NCBI GenBank assembly: GCA_041666685.1 | Contig: JBAYGJ010000001.1 | Location: 1 to 64,000 of the forward strand | DNA from: JBAYGJ01 sp041666685 | GTDB lineage: Bacteria; Patescibacteriota; Patescibacteriia; UBA10025; JAHIVO01 | DNA: 64,000 nt | Direction of reading: 5' to 3' | Shown: one piece after another, positions 32,811-40,375 of the stretch | Numbering within the stretch: position 1 is the first letter of the stretch | How the letters are laid out: each line of letters begins with the position of its first letter | Made by a program: the position numbers and the translations under genes | The notes under the pieces: generated by a model | The model's input: the letters and a program-made list of their open reading frames with translations, nothing else | Databases searched by the model: none | Told to the model about the DNA's origin: nothing

Positions 32811-33320
32811 TTAAAACAGACTGGTTTGAAATTTAAATTCGATGGCATCTCCGGGCTGGACAATCTGCCTGTCTACGGCCATGGTGGCTGCTTGGCCGTC
32901 GATATAAAACGACCAATACTTGTTATCCTGCCCACCCTTCAGATCCCCGATGGCATTGACCAGTGTACCCATCTCACCATAATCCTTTGTGTCCAATACC
33001 AAGCCGTATATCTGCGCCGCCTGCTTGAGCGCATCAAGCGCCGTACCGCCAGTCGGTACGCTCAAATCAACACTGACTGAATTACCGCTGCTGCGTGCGA
33101 TGGTGACTTTTACTTTCACCACCTCAACTCCAGCCACCCGGCCGGCAATCGCATTGTGATTACCAACGGCGACTTGGATGTTATTGGTATGGGAGTCCTG
33201 GATGGCGATTGCCCGATCAGTCGAATAACTTGAAATAGCCAAAGCAGTAAGCAATATGACGGCAAAACTTACGACTGCGCTGGCAAACCACCAATGGAAC
33301 TCCTCCTTATTGTTTTTCAT
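32811..33320 (-). CDS. Membrane-anchored DUF4430 protein (transcobalamin C-terminal-like)
   Basis: 169 aa. One N-terminal transmembrane segment (residues ~10-31) anchors an extracytoplasmic domain. Residues ~85-169 show the DUF4430 pattern: TALDALKQAAQIYGLVL, then KYWSFYIDGQAATMAVD, then VQPGDAIEFKF. This domain corresponds to the C-terminal beta domain of transcobalamin/intrinsic factor, which closes over bound cobalamin. The alpha-barrel of animal proteins is absent. Position between a cobalamin adenosyltransferase gene (14 nt away) and a membrane protein gene supports corrinoid capture at the cell surface (inference). No SD. Confidence 0.75.
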   Translation of the reverse strand: MKNNKEEFHWWFASAVVSFAVILLTALAISSYSTDRAIAIQDSHTNNIQVAVGNHNAIAGRVAGVEVVKVKVTIARSSGNSVSVDLSVPTGGTALDALKQAAQIYGLVLDTKDYGEMGTLVNAIGDLKGGQDNKYWSFYIDGQAATMAVDRQIVQPGDAIEFKFQTSLF

Positions 33321-33334
33321 AGTATGGCAATTAC

Positions 33335-33880
33335 TTAATAATCTATGGACGGCCTGGCGAGTATTCCTTTGGTAAACGGATGCTTGACCATTTGTATATC
33401 CGAGACATAATCGGCCAATTGTATTATCTTAGCTGGTGCCTGCCGTCCTGTCAAAACCAATTCCACATGAGCCGGTTTTCCCTTGATCAAACTCATAACT
33501 GACTGTGCGGTTACTAGCCTCTCCTTAATTGCCACATGTATCTCGTCCAAAATGACAACACCATACCGACCGGATTGTACAGACCGTCTAGCCACTCGTA
33601 ATGCGCGTTGGGCTGCCTGCTGATGAACACGTAACGGTTTCCGATCACCTAATATTTTAACAAACCCCTCGCCGAGTGCCAGGATTTCGAGAAATGGTGC
33701 AAGTTTCTTTACGATATCAAGTTCGCCAGAACGCCACGGGCCCTTAATGAACTGCACCATCAGCACTTTTTTTCGATAACTGATGGCGCGCAACGCCAAG
33801 CCAAGGGCGGCTGTGGTTTTCCCCTTGCCATTGCCCGTATAGACATGCACCAAGCCTCTGTCTATCTTTTTAAATTTCAT
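33335..33880 (-). CDS. cobO: Cob(I)alamin adenosyltransferase (CobA/CobO type)
   Basis: 181 aa. Transfers the adenosyl group of ATP to cob(I)alamin to make adenosylcobalamin. P-loop GNGKGKTTAALGLALRA near residue 17, the VVILDEI Walker B region, the ELVLTGR motif and the C-terminal MVKHPFTKGILAR are all typical of the CobA/BtuR family. It sits 15 nt after the gene for the adenosylcobalamin-dependent ribonucleotide reductase, directly supplying that enzyme's cofactor. No other cobalamin biosynthesis gene is visible, so it probably activates scavenged corrinoid. Confidence 0.92.
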   Translation of the reverse strand: MKFKKIDRGLVHVYTGNGKGKTTAALGLALRAISYRKKVLMVQFIKGPWRSGELDIVKKLAPFLEILALGEGFVKILGDRKPLRVHQQAAQRALRVARRSVQSGRYGVVILDEIHVAIKERLVTAQSVMSLIKGKPAHVELVLTGRQAPAKIIQLADYVSDIQMVKHPFTKGILARPSIDY

Positions 33881-33895
33881 ATCATCTCAACTATA

Positions 33896-36196
33896 TTATC
33901 CGAGACTACAAGCAGAAAACCCGCATTTAGGACACACCGAGCATCCCTCTTTGATCTCCATGTTCGTCTTGCATTCTGGGCACGTTTCGATCACATGGCT
34001 TCGGCGGGCAGCGCTTGCGACCGGGACTTTGACCGACTCACTCGATGTTTTCACGGTCGGTATAGTTACTGCGCCACTGCGGAGGTCTTCATAATTATAG
34101 CTGAATGATTTTTTCGATTCCTTGTGCTTGACTGAGCCGATGTTCAGTACCTGTACGTCACGCGATCGGTCCCGGTAAATAGTCACGCCTTTGCATCCTT
34201 GCCGGTAAGCCAGCATATACACCTCTTCAACATCCTCAACTTTTGCGTCATTCGGAAAATTAACCGTTTTGGAAACTGCATTATCAGTAAACTTTTGGAA
34301 CACGGACTGCATTTTCAGATGCCACTCCGGTGTAATGTCATGGGAAACCACAAACAGTCTCTGCCATTTGGCCGGCACTTCATCCATGCCCTGGACTCCG
34401 CCATGTTCGGCGATTTTCTTCATAAGTTCTTCAGTAAAAAATCCTTCACGGCGGGCAATATATTCAAATAACGGGTTCACTTCAATGAGCTCATTATCAT
34501 CCATGACATTGCGGATGTACGAGATGGCGAACAGCGGCTCAATTCCAGACGAACATCCGGCGATGATGCTGATGGTGCCAGTCGGTGCGATGGTATTGGT
34601 CGTTGAATTACGCATCTTCGGCGCACCCGGTTTGTCGAAAATACTCCCTTCAAAATTCGGAAACTGTCCGCGGTCCTGCGCCAAATCCTGAGACATTATC
34701 TTTGATTCATCGGCAATAAATTTCATTATTTTCTCGCCTAATTCCACCGCTTCCCGGCTGTCATACGGTACGCCCAGCATGATCAATACATCGGCCCATC
34801 CCATCAGGCCAAGGCCAATCTTCCTGTTGTCATGCACCATATTGGTAATCTGCGGCAGCGGATAGTGGCTCATATCAATGACATTATCCAGAAAATGAAT
34901 GGCCGTGCGTATGGTCGTGCGCATCTTGTCCCAATCAATCTCCACAGTTTCACCGACTGAAAAATCACCTTTGACCATCTTGGCCAAATTCAATGAACCG
35001 AGATTGCATGCCTCAAATGGCAGTAATGGCTGCTCGCCACATGGATTCGTGGCTTCCATTTCGCCGACTTTGGGCGTGGGATTATCGTGGTTAATCCGGT
35101 CGATAAAAACAATGCCCGGATCCCCATTTTTCCAGGCCAACGTGACAATCAGGTCAAATACCTTGCGTGCATTCAACCGGTCCACGACCGTCTTGTCCTT
35201 GGGGTTCAACAGGTCGTAGTCAGTGTTCTGTTCGACGGCTTTCATAAAATCTTCAGTCACGGCTACGGAAATGTTAAAATTATTCAAACGGTCATTATTC
35301 TCCTTGGCGGTAATGAATTCTAAAATATCCGGATGGTCGACCCGCAAAATACCCATATTCGCCCCTCGACGGGTGCCACCCTGTTTAATGGTCTCAGTCG
35401 CCGCATCAAACACGGTCATGAACGATACCGGTCCTGAGGCCACGCCTTTCGTTGACATGACGCGGTCGTTTTTTGGGCGGAGCCGCGAAAACGAAAATCC
35501 GGTTCCACCGCCTGTTTTATGCACCAAAGCGGTCCATTTCACCGCATCAAAAATCTCCTCCATGGAATCACCGACCGGCAACACGAAACAGGCCGCCAGC
35601 TGCTGAAGTTCCTTGCCCGCATTCATCAATGTCGGGGAATTCGGGACAAACTCCAGCCGAGAAAGGACCTGATAAAATTCATCCTCAGTTTTTACCAAAT
35701 CAATTTTCTGGTTCAAAAGCGAATCATACCGGGCGTCAGCTTGGGCGATATTGGCGGCTACGCGGCGGAACATCTGAGGCGGTGTTTCAATGACCTTGCC
35801 GTTTGGATCCTTGCGCAGATACCGCTTGGAGAGCACGCGCAATGAATTCACAGACAGATTCGTATCCAGTTCAGGTAGGCCCAAATACGATCCCTTGGCG
35901 GCGCGGATCTTCTGGTGCTCTTTTCGATATAAAATATAAGCTTTCGCTAATTGGATTTGTTTTTCCTTGATCAGGACTTCTTCAACAATATCCTGAATCT
36001 GCTCGACTGTCGGGACCGTTGTGCTGTCGTACTTTTTCTCGAGGACGCCGACCACCTTTTTGCATAGCTTCTCGGCCAGCTTCTGGTCCTCCTGCTGGAT
36101 GGATACCGTCGCTTTGTAAATTGCGTTTGTGATCTTTTCCAAGTCAAACTCCACGACGACGCCCGAACGTTTACGTATCTTGTTTATTTTTACCAT
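33896..36196 (-). CDS. nrdJ: Adenosylcobalamin-dependent (class II) ribonucleotide reductase
   Basis: 766 aa. Reduces ribonucleotides to deoxyribonucleotides using a B12-derived radical. N-terminal ATP-cone (residues ~1-95, KIRKRSGVVVEFDLEKI) for allosteric control. The barrel domain carries LAACFVLPVGDS, TGGGTGFSFSRLRP, the active-site motif NPCGEQPLLPFEACNLGSLNL (split here as NPCGEQP and CNLGSLNL) and APTGTISIIAG. The C-terminus has the Cys-rich metal-binding tail CPECKTN, CSVCPKCGF typical of class II enzymes. Follows nrdR by 18 nt. The genes downstream handle cobalamin, matching its cofactor need. Confidence 0.95.
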   Translation of the reverse strand: MVKINKIRKRSGVVVEFDLEKITNAIYKATVSIQQEDQKLAEKLCKKVVGVLEKKYDSTTVPTVEQIQDIVEEVLIKEKQIQLAKAYILYRKEHQKIRAAKGSYLGLPELDTNLSVNSLRVLSKRYLRKDPNGKVIETPPQMFRRVAANIAQADARYDSLLNQKIDLVKTEDEFYQVLSRLEFVPNSPTLMNAGKELQQLAACFVLPVGDSMEEIFDAVKWTALVHKTGGGTGFSFSRLRPKNDRVMSTKGVASGPVSFMTVFDAATETIKQGGTRRGANMGILRVDHPDILEFITAKENNDRLNNFNISVAVTEDFMKAVEQNTDYDLLNPKDKTVVDRLNARKVFDLIVTLAWKNGDPGIVFIDRINHDNPTPKVGEMEATNPCGEQPLLPFEACNLGSLNLAKMVKGDFSVGETVEIDWDKMRTTIRTAIHFLDNVIDMSHYPLPQITNMVHDNRKIGLGLMGWADVLIMLGVPYDSREAVELGEKIMKFIADESKIMSQDLAQDRGQFPNFEGSIFDKPGAPKMRNSTTNTIAPTGTISIIAGCSSGIEPLFAISYIRNVMDDNELIEVNPLFEYIARREGFFTEELMKKIAEHGGVQGMDEVPAKWQRLFVVSHDITPEWHLKMQSVFQKFTDNAVSKTVNFPNDAKVEDVEEVYMLAYRQGCKGVTIYRDRSRDVQVLNIGSVKHKESKKSFSYNYEDLRSGAVTIPTVKTSSESVKVPVASAARRSHVIETCPECKTNMEIKEGCSVCPKCGFSACSLG

Positions 36197-36214
36197 ACTA
36201 TTATCAATTAGTAT

Positions 36215-36685
36215 TTATTTTCTTTTCGTTCTCCGATTGCTGATCAGCTTACGGAGCTCATGTTGGAATGTTTGCGCGTCCTTGAACGACCGATAGACCG
36301 AGGCGAAACGGATATACGCAACCTCATCCTTCTTTTTCAGGTGCTTCATGATTATTTCACCGATCTGGCTGCTTTTGATCTCCTCTCGGCCGACCATCTG
36401 GATGTCTCGTTCGACTTGGCTTACTAGCCGCTTGAATTCGTCCTGGGTAATAGGACGCTTTTCGAATGATTTTTTTAAACCGGACTCTAGCTTGTCTTTG
36501 GCATACGGCTCCCGATGCCCATCACGCTTGATGACGGTAACATTCAGTATTTCCGCTTCCTCATAGGTAGAGAAACGAAAGCCGCAGCGCAGGCACCGGC
36601 GGCGTCGCCGAATGGCCATGGCGTCATTAACCAGGCGGGAATCACTTACTTTAGTGTCCGCATAATGGCAAGCTGGGCATTTCAT
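36215..36685 (-). CDS. nrdR: NrdR transcriptional repressor of ribonucleotide reductase
   Basis: 156 aa. N-terminal zinc ribbon (CPACHYADTKVSDSR, then CLRCGFRFSTYE) for DNA binding, followed by an ATP-cone (VIKRDGHREPYAKDKLESGL) that senses ATP/dATP. It represses RNR genes when dATP is high. Here it is the first gene of the RNR operon itself, so it probably autoregulates. A candidate operator is the inverted repeat ATTAGC-N7-GCTAAT just upstream of the -35, though it does not match the usual NrdR box. Confidence 0.96.
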   Translation of the reverse strand: MKCPACHYADTKVSDSRLVNDAMAIRRRRRCLRCGFRFSTYEEAEILNVTVIKRDGHREPYAKDKLESGLKKSFEKRPITQDEFKRLVSQVERDIQMVGREEIKSSQIGEIIMKHLKKKDEVAYIRFASVYRSFKDAQTFQHELRKLISNRRTKRK

Positions 36686-36714
36686 AATATCAACATGTAG
36701 TACGTCCGATTAAC

Positions 36715-36743
36715 AGTATACTACTAAATATGGATACGGTCAA
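36715..36743 (-). promoter_or_regulatory. Promoter of the nrdR-nrdJ-cobO-DUF4430-DUF6580 operon
   Basis: Minus-strand TTGACC (36743-36738), 17-nt spacer, TATACT (36720-36715). Confidence 0.7.
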
Positions 36744-36752
36744 ATAGGCTAA

Positions 36753-36771
36753 ATTAGCTGAAAATGCTAAT
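36753..36771. promoter_or_regulatory. Inverted repeat ATTAGC-N7-GCTAAT upstream of nrdR (candidate operator)
   Basis: Perfect 6-bp arms 36753-36758 and 36766-36771, starting 10 bp upstream of the -35. The rest of the 36686-36907 gap contains only the promoter and an ACGATAC/GTATCGC hairpin (36882-36904) just after ftsZ. Confidence 0.4.
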
Positions 36772-36907
36772 TCTGTGGATAACTAGCATCATATTTCAAT
36801 ACATGAGACTCCTGGCGCAATTTTTCGCAGCCAAAACATGGCCGCGGAAAACAATTTTGGTTGTACTTTTTGTGTTACTGCACGATACCAGCGAAATGTA
36901 TCGCCTA

Positions 36908-38107
36908 CTACATCATTTTCTTGCGGATAAAAGCCGGTATCTCCAAATCATCCTCTTCTGAAATTGTCGGTTCTTTCTTTGGCAACGACGGAACCGGCGG
37001 TGGAGTATATGCGGGTCTTTGTTCCGGCACTGATTTTATTTTATTGGACGAAAATATCGTTTTTGGCTCCTCACGCTCCACCATGCCGCCAAAACTGATC
37101 GGTTTTATCTTTTTCAGGGACTTTTGCTTCCCCCCAAATCCAGTGGCAATGACGGTAATCTTTATTTGGTCCTTCATCGCTTCATCGATCACAGCACCAA
37201 ATATGACACGGGCATTCGGGTCGCCGGACGCAGTAATGATCCGTGCCGCCTCATTGACTTCATACATACCCAGATCAGGTCCGCCGGTTACAGTGAACAA
37301 GATACCCTTAGCCCCTTCTATGGACAACTCAAGCAGCGGACTGTCAACTGCGGCTTTGGCCGCGTCGATGGCCCGATTTTCACCGGACCCCTGCCCGATT
37401 CCCATCAATGCCGAGCCGGCGCTTTCCATGATGGAACGCACATCGGCAAAATCAACGTTGATTAGTCCGGGAACGGTAATCAGGTCTGAAATCCCCTGCA
37501 CACCCTGGCGTAACACTTCATCAACTGTCCCAAACGCATCAAGCAATGAGGTCTTTTTATCGATGATCTGAAGAATGCGGTCATTCGGGATGGTAATGAT
37601 CGTATCGACTTTTTCCGTCAATTCCGCCAAGCCAGCTTCAGCGATGCTTTTCCGCTGTGCCCCCTCAAATGAGAACGGTTTTGTCACGACAGCGACCGTC
37701 AAAGCCCCGACATCCTTGGCAATATCCGCAATCAGAGGCGAGGCGCCAGTCCCCGTTCCGCCGCCCATGCCGCATGTGATGAAAATCATATCCGAACCTT
37801 TCAGCAGGTCATGAATCCCGTCCTGGTCCTCCTCTGCAGCCTTCCTCCCGATCTCAGAATCCATGCCAGCCCCCAAACCGCGCGTCGTGGTCTTGCCGAT
37901 ATGGAGCTTATGGGGGGCTTTTGAATGGTGCAGGGCCTGCGCATCAGTATTGATGGCAATAAACTCGACACCACGTATCTTGGTGCTGATCATGCGGTCT
38001 ATCGCCGCACCGCCGGAACCGCCTACGCCAACGACTTTTATCTTGGCAAACGTCTCAATGTCAGGTTTAATTTCCATAGTATTCCGATTAGAATTGTAAT
38101 TTTTCAT
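36908..38107 (-). CDS. ftsZ: Cell division GTPase FtsZ
   Basis: 399 aa. Tubulin-like GTPase forming the Z ring. Contains the N-terminal VVGVGGSGGAAIDRM loop, the tubulin signature GMGGGTGTGASP and NDRILQIIDK. A variable Pro-rich linker (~340-380) leads to the C-terminal peptide LEIPAFIRKK that binds FtsA. GGAGGGGG lies 9 nt before the ATG. It follows ftsA by 21 nt in the same unit. Confidence 0.98.
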   Translation of the reverse strand: MKNYNSNRNTMEIKPDIETFAKIKVVGVGGSGGAAIDRMISTKIRGVEFIAINTDAQALHHSKAPHKLHIGKTTTRGLGAGMDSEIGRKAAEEDQDGIHDLLKGSDMIFITCGMGGGTGTGASPLIADIAKDVGALTVAVVTKPFSFEGAQRKSIAEAGLAELTEKVDTIITIPNDRILQIIDKKTSLLDAFGTVDEVLRQGVQGISDLITVPGLINVDFADVRSIMESAGSALMGIGQGSGENRAIDAAKAAVDSPLLELSIEGAKGILFTVTGGPDLGMYEVNEAARIITASGDPNARVIFGAVIDEAMKDQIKITVIATGFGGKQKSLKKIKPISFGGMVEREEPKTIFSSNKIKSVPEQRPAYTPPPVPSLPKKEPTISEEDDLEIPAFIRKKMM

Positions 38108-38128
38108 TATATATACCCCCTCCCAACG

Positions 38129-39382
38129 TTACGGCATTAATGATTTAAACCATTGCTTCATTTTTGACGTCACTTCCTTGGCAGATGAGAAATTCGGCAA
38201 TTTAAACCCGCGGCCACTGCTGTCTTTGTCCGATAAACCGGCGCCCCAATAGAGGAGCCCGATCGCCGTGGAGTAATTTACGTCATTAACTTTATCAACG
38301 GCCGTCGAAGCCAAATCCAGTGGATATCCGAGCGAGGCAGGCAGTTTGAATTCCCGTTTCGCCACCTCGATCAATCCGGGCAGCTTGGCGCCACCGCCTG
38401 TAATAATAACTCCGGCCGGCAGTAATCCGGCCCGATCGATTTTCTGCAACTCCTTATCGGCCATTTTGAAAATTTCCTCAGTCCGGGCTTCGATAATCTC
38501 CGCAATATGGCGCCGTGATACCACGCCTTCTTCGCGTGAATCAATTTCTCCGAGGTTAATCTCCTCACGTTTATTTATTTCGTCGGGGACAGCGTTGCCA
38601 TATTCAATTTTAATCTTTTCAGCCAAATCTATCGATGTTCGCAAACCGATGGCGATGTCATTCGTCACATGACTAGACCCGACCGGCAAAATTGCCGTAT
38701 GCAACACATCGCCTTCCTCAAAAACCAGCAGACTGGTTGTTGATCCGCCGATATTCAACAGCGCTACACCCAAATCACGCTGCTTTTTTGTCAGGACGGA
38801 CTCGGCAGAGGCCAAAACACCGAGGACAAGATCATTGATATCGATACCAGTACGGTAAATGCATTTAGTAATGTTTTTTACTTGAGAAGACAGCCCCTGG
38901 ATTATCTGGGCGTCAACCTCTAGCCGAATTCCGGTCATACCGACCGGGTCCTTGATCCCTTTTTGGTTATCAACCGTAAAGCTCCTCGGGATGACATGGA
39001 GAATCTCATAATTTGGCGGTGTCGCAACTGCCTGCGCCGCTTCAATTACCCGCTCAACATCCTCCTCACGGATCTCACCGTCGGATTTTGATACCGCGAT
39101 GACCCCATGGCTTTCCTGGGCAGTAATATGGCTGCCATTGATGCCCACATAGGCGTGTTCAACTGGAATACCGGTCATACGCTCAACCTTTTCAAGGGTC
39201 GCCGAGATGGAGGAGACGGCGTCTTCGATACTGGTAATCGCACCTTTGCTCACCCCTTCAGCCGGATGCTCTGCAGCACCCAACACATGAATTTTATTGT
39301 CATGCGGATTGACCTGCCCGACCACGATACGGATGGTAGTAGAGCCAATATCAAGACCAGTTATGATTTCTTCTTTAGCCAT
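38129..39382 (-). CDS. ftsA: Cell division actin-like protein FtsA
   Basis: 417 aa from ATG 39382 (MAKEEIITGLDIGSTTIRI); an upstream in-frame GTG at 39412 lies inside a leader hairpin. The actin-fold phosphate loops are GLDIGSTT, LNIGGSTTSLLVFE and GVIITGGGAKLPG. The C-terminus ends in an amphipathic stretch (KMKQWFKSLMP) fit for membrane binding. It tethers FtsZ to the membrane. It is the first gene of ftsA-ftsZ, with its own consensus promoter and no SD. Confidence 0.96.
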   Translation of the reverse strand: MAKEEIITGLDIGSTTIRIVVGQVNPHDNKIHVLGAAEHPAEGVSKGAITSIEDAVSSISATLEKVERMTGIPVEHAYVGINGSHITAQESHGVIAVSKSDGEIREEDVERVIEAAQAVATPPNYEILHVIPRSFTVDNQKGIKDPVGMTGIRLEVDAQIIQGLSSQVKNITKCIYRTGIDINDLVLGVLASAESVLTKKQRDLGVALLNIGGSTTSLLVFEEGDVLHTAILPVGSSHVTNDIAIGLRTSIDLAEKIKIEYGNAVPDEINKREEINLGEIDSREEGVVSRRHIAEIIEARTEEIFKMADKELQKIDRAGLLPAGVIITGGGAKLPGLIEVAKREFKLPASLGYPLDLASTAVDKVNDVNYSTAIGLLYWGAGLSDKDSSGRGFKLPNFSSAKEVTSKMKQWFKSLMP

Positions 39383-39407
39383 ATATTTTTTTAACGGAAT
39401 CCCTATG

Positions 39408-39449
39408 CGCACTCCAGTTAACCGTCTGTCTGAGCAGCCGTAGAGTGCG
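39408..39449 (-). promoter_or_regulatory. Hairpin in the ftsA leader
   Basis: CGCACTC (39449-39443 read on minus) pairs with GAGTGCG (39414-39408), a 7-bp perfect stem enclosing 28 nt. It lies in the 5' untranslated region about 25 nt before the ATG. Confidence 0.4.
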
Positions 39450-39463
39450 GTTCATTTACCCAT

Positions 39464-39492
39464 ATTATAAAGGATTTATATGTAATATGCAA
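39464..39492 (-). promoter_or_regulatory. ftsA-ftsZ promoter
   Basis: Minus-strand TTGCAT (39492-39487), 17-nt spacer, TATAAT (39469-39464). Confidence 0.75.
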
Positions 39493-39528
39493 AAGGTCCA
39501 TTAACACGCGTATTTTTACCAATTTTGG

Positions 39529-39551
39529 CCTGGTTCTGGAACACTACCAGG
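39529..39551 (-). other. Hairpin overlapping the dgkA stop codon
   Basis: CCTGGT/ACCAGG 6-bp stem with an 11-nt loop over the TAG stop. A CCAATTTTGG palindrome abuts it (39519-39528). No T tract, so a weak terminator at best. Confidence 0.3.
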
Positions 39552-39912
39552 AAACAAAATAAGGCACAAAAATAAGCAAACCGATAACAACCGCCCCGAT
39601 CGAGGCTACCAGAACTGCGGCAGCCATCACATCCTTGATCACCTCAACATACATATGTATCCGGGGGCTGAGGATGTCGGCGACTTTCTCAAAAATCGTA
39701 TTGATCAGTTCCAAAGCCAGAACAAACATCATAATCATAAGCAAAATTATCGCCTGCCAAAGCGCTACCTCAAAATAGATCATGAAAATGATGACGATCA
39801 GGCTGGCCAGGAGGTGCAGGCGGATGTTCTGTTCATTTTTCAGGGCATACCAAAAGCCACGGCCGGCATAACGGAAGCTTTTAATGAGTTTGCGAAAATC
39901 AATTAGCGGCAT
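39544..39912 (-). CDS. dgkA: Diacylglycerol/undecaprenol kinase (DgkA family)
   Basis: 122 aa. Small three-helix membrane kinase. Conserved AGRGFWYALKNEQNIRLH, the Mg/ATP motif ALELINTIFEKVADILS and VIKDVMAAAVLVA are all present. In Gram-positive-type bacteria this family phosphorylates undecaprenol, feeding the lipid carrier for wall and glycan synthesis. It lies 19 nt after ybeY, the common ybeY-dgkA arrangement. No SD. Confidence 0.93.
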   Translation of the reverse strand: MPLIDFRKLIKSFRYAGRGFWYALKNEQNIRLHLLASLIVIIFMIYFEVALWQAIILLMIMMFVLALELINTIFEKVADILSPRIHMYVEVIKDVMAAAVLVASIGAVVIGLLIFVPYFVSW

Positions 39913-39931
39913 ACGGAAAAATTACAGTAAA

Positions 39932-40375
39932 TTAGTTGTTCGACAGATACGCGCGCAAAATGCGTTTTTCTAGGCGTTGCATTTTTACCGCAGCCGCATT
40001 TCTTATATGGTCATGACCAATCAAATGGAGCCACCCATGAATAAGCAAAATAATAACTTCTTCCCTGAATGAATGGAGTAATCGTTTTGCCTGCCGCCTC
40101 GTATATGGTACCGCAATGACGATTTCACCTACATACCCGGTGGAAATCATTTCGGCTTTCTTCACGTCCAATTCTGAAAACGAAAGTACATCAGTGGGAC
40201 GATCAATGTGCCGGTACTGGCGGTTTAAGCGACGACTGACCGCATCGCTGACAAAAGCGACCGACACCTCAGCATGGCGATACTGAGGATCCTCTTTGGC
40301 GGCCACTGCCATGACACGTTTCACCAGCTTCTCATGGACGCCCGACGCATAAAGTTGGTTAACCAGGACCCGCAT
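39932..40375 (-). CDS. ybeY: Endoribonuclease YbeY (rRNA maturation)
   Basis: 147 aa. Zinc-dependent endonuclease acting in 16S rRNA 3' maturation and ribosome quality control. Catalytic motif HGWLHLIGHDH near residues 114-124; the conserved RPTDVLSFSE and GYVGEIVIA are also present. Its ATG overlaps the stop of the preceding surface-protein gene (TAATG), so it is translationally coupled to a gene with an unrelated role. Confidence 0.95.
   Translation of the reverse strand: MRVLVNQLYASGVHEKLVKRVMAVAAKEDPQYRHAEVSVAFVSDAVSRRLNRQYRHIDRPTDVLSFSELDVKKAEMISTGYVGEIVIAVPYTRRQAKRLLHSFREEVIILLIHGWLHLIGHDHIRNAAAVKMQRLEKRILRAYLSNN

Noticed and set aside
36686..36907. Cobalamin riboswitch before the nrdR operon
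   Set aside because: No B12-box or multi-branched fold is visible; the leader between the -10 and the ATG is only about 30 nt.
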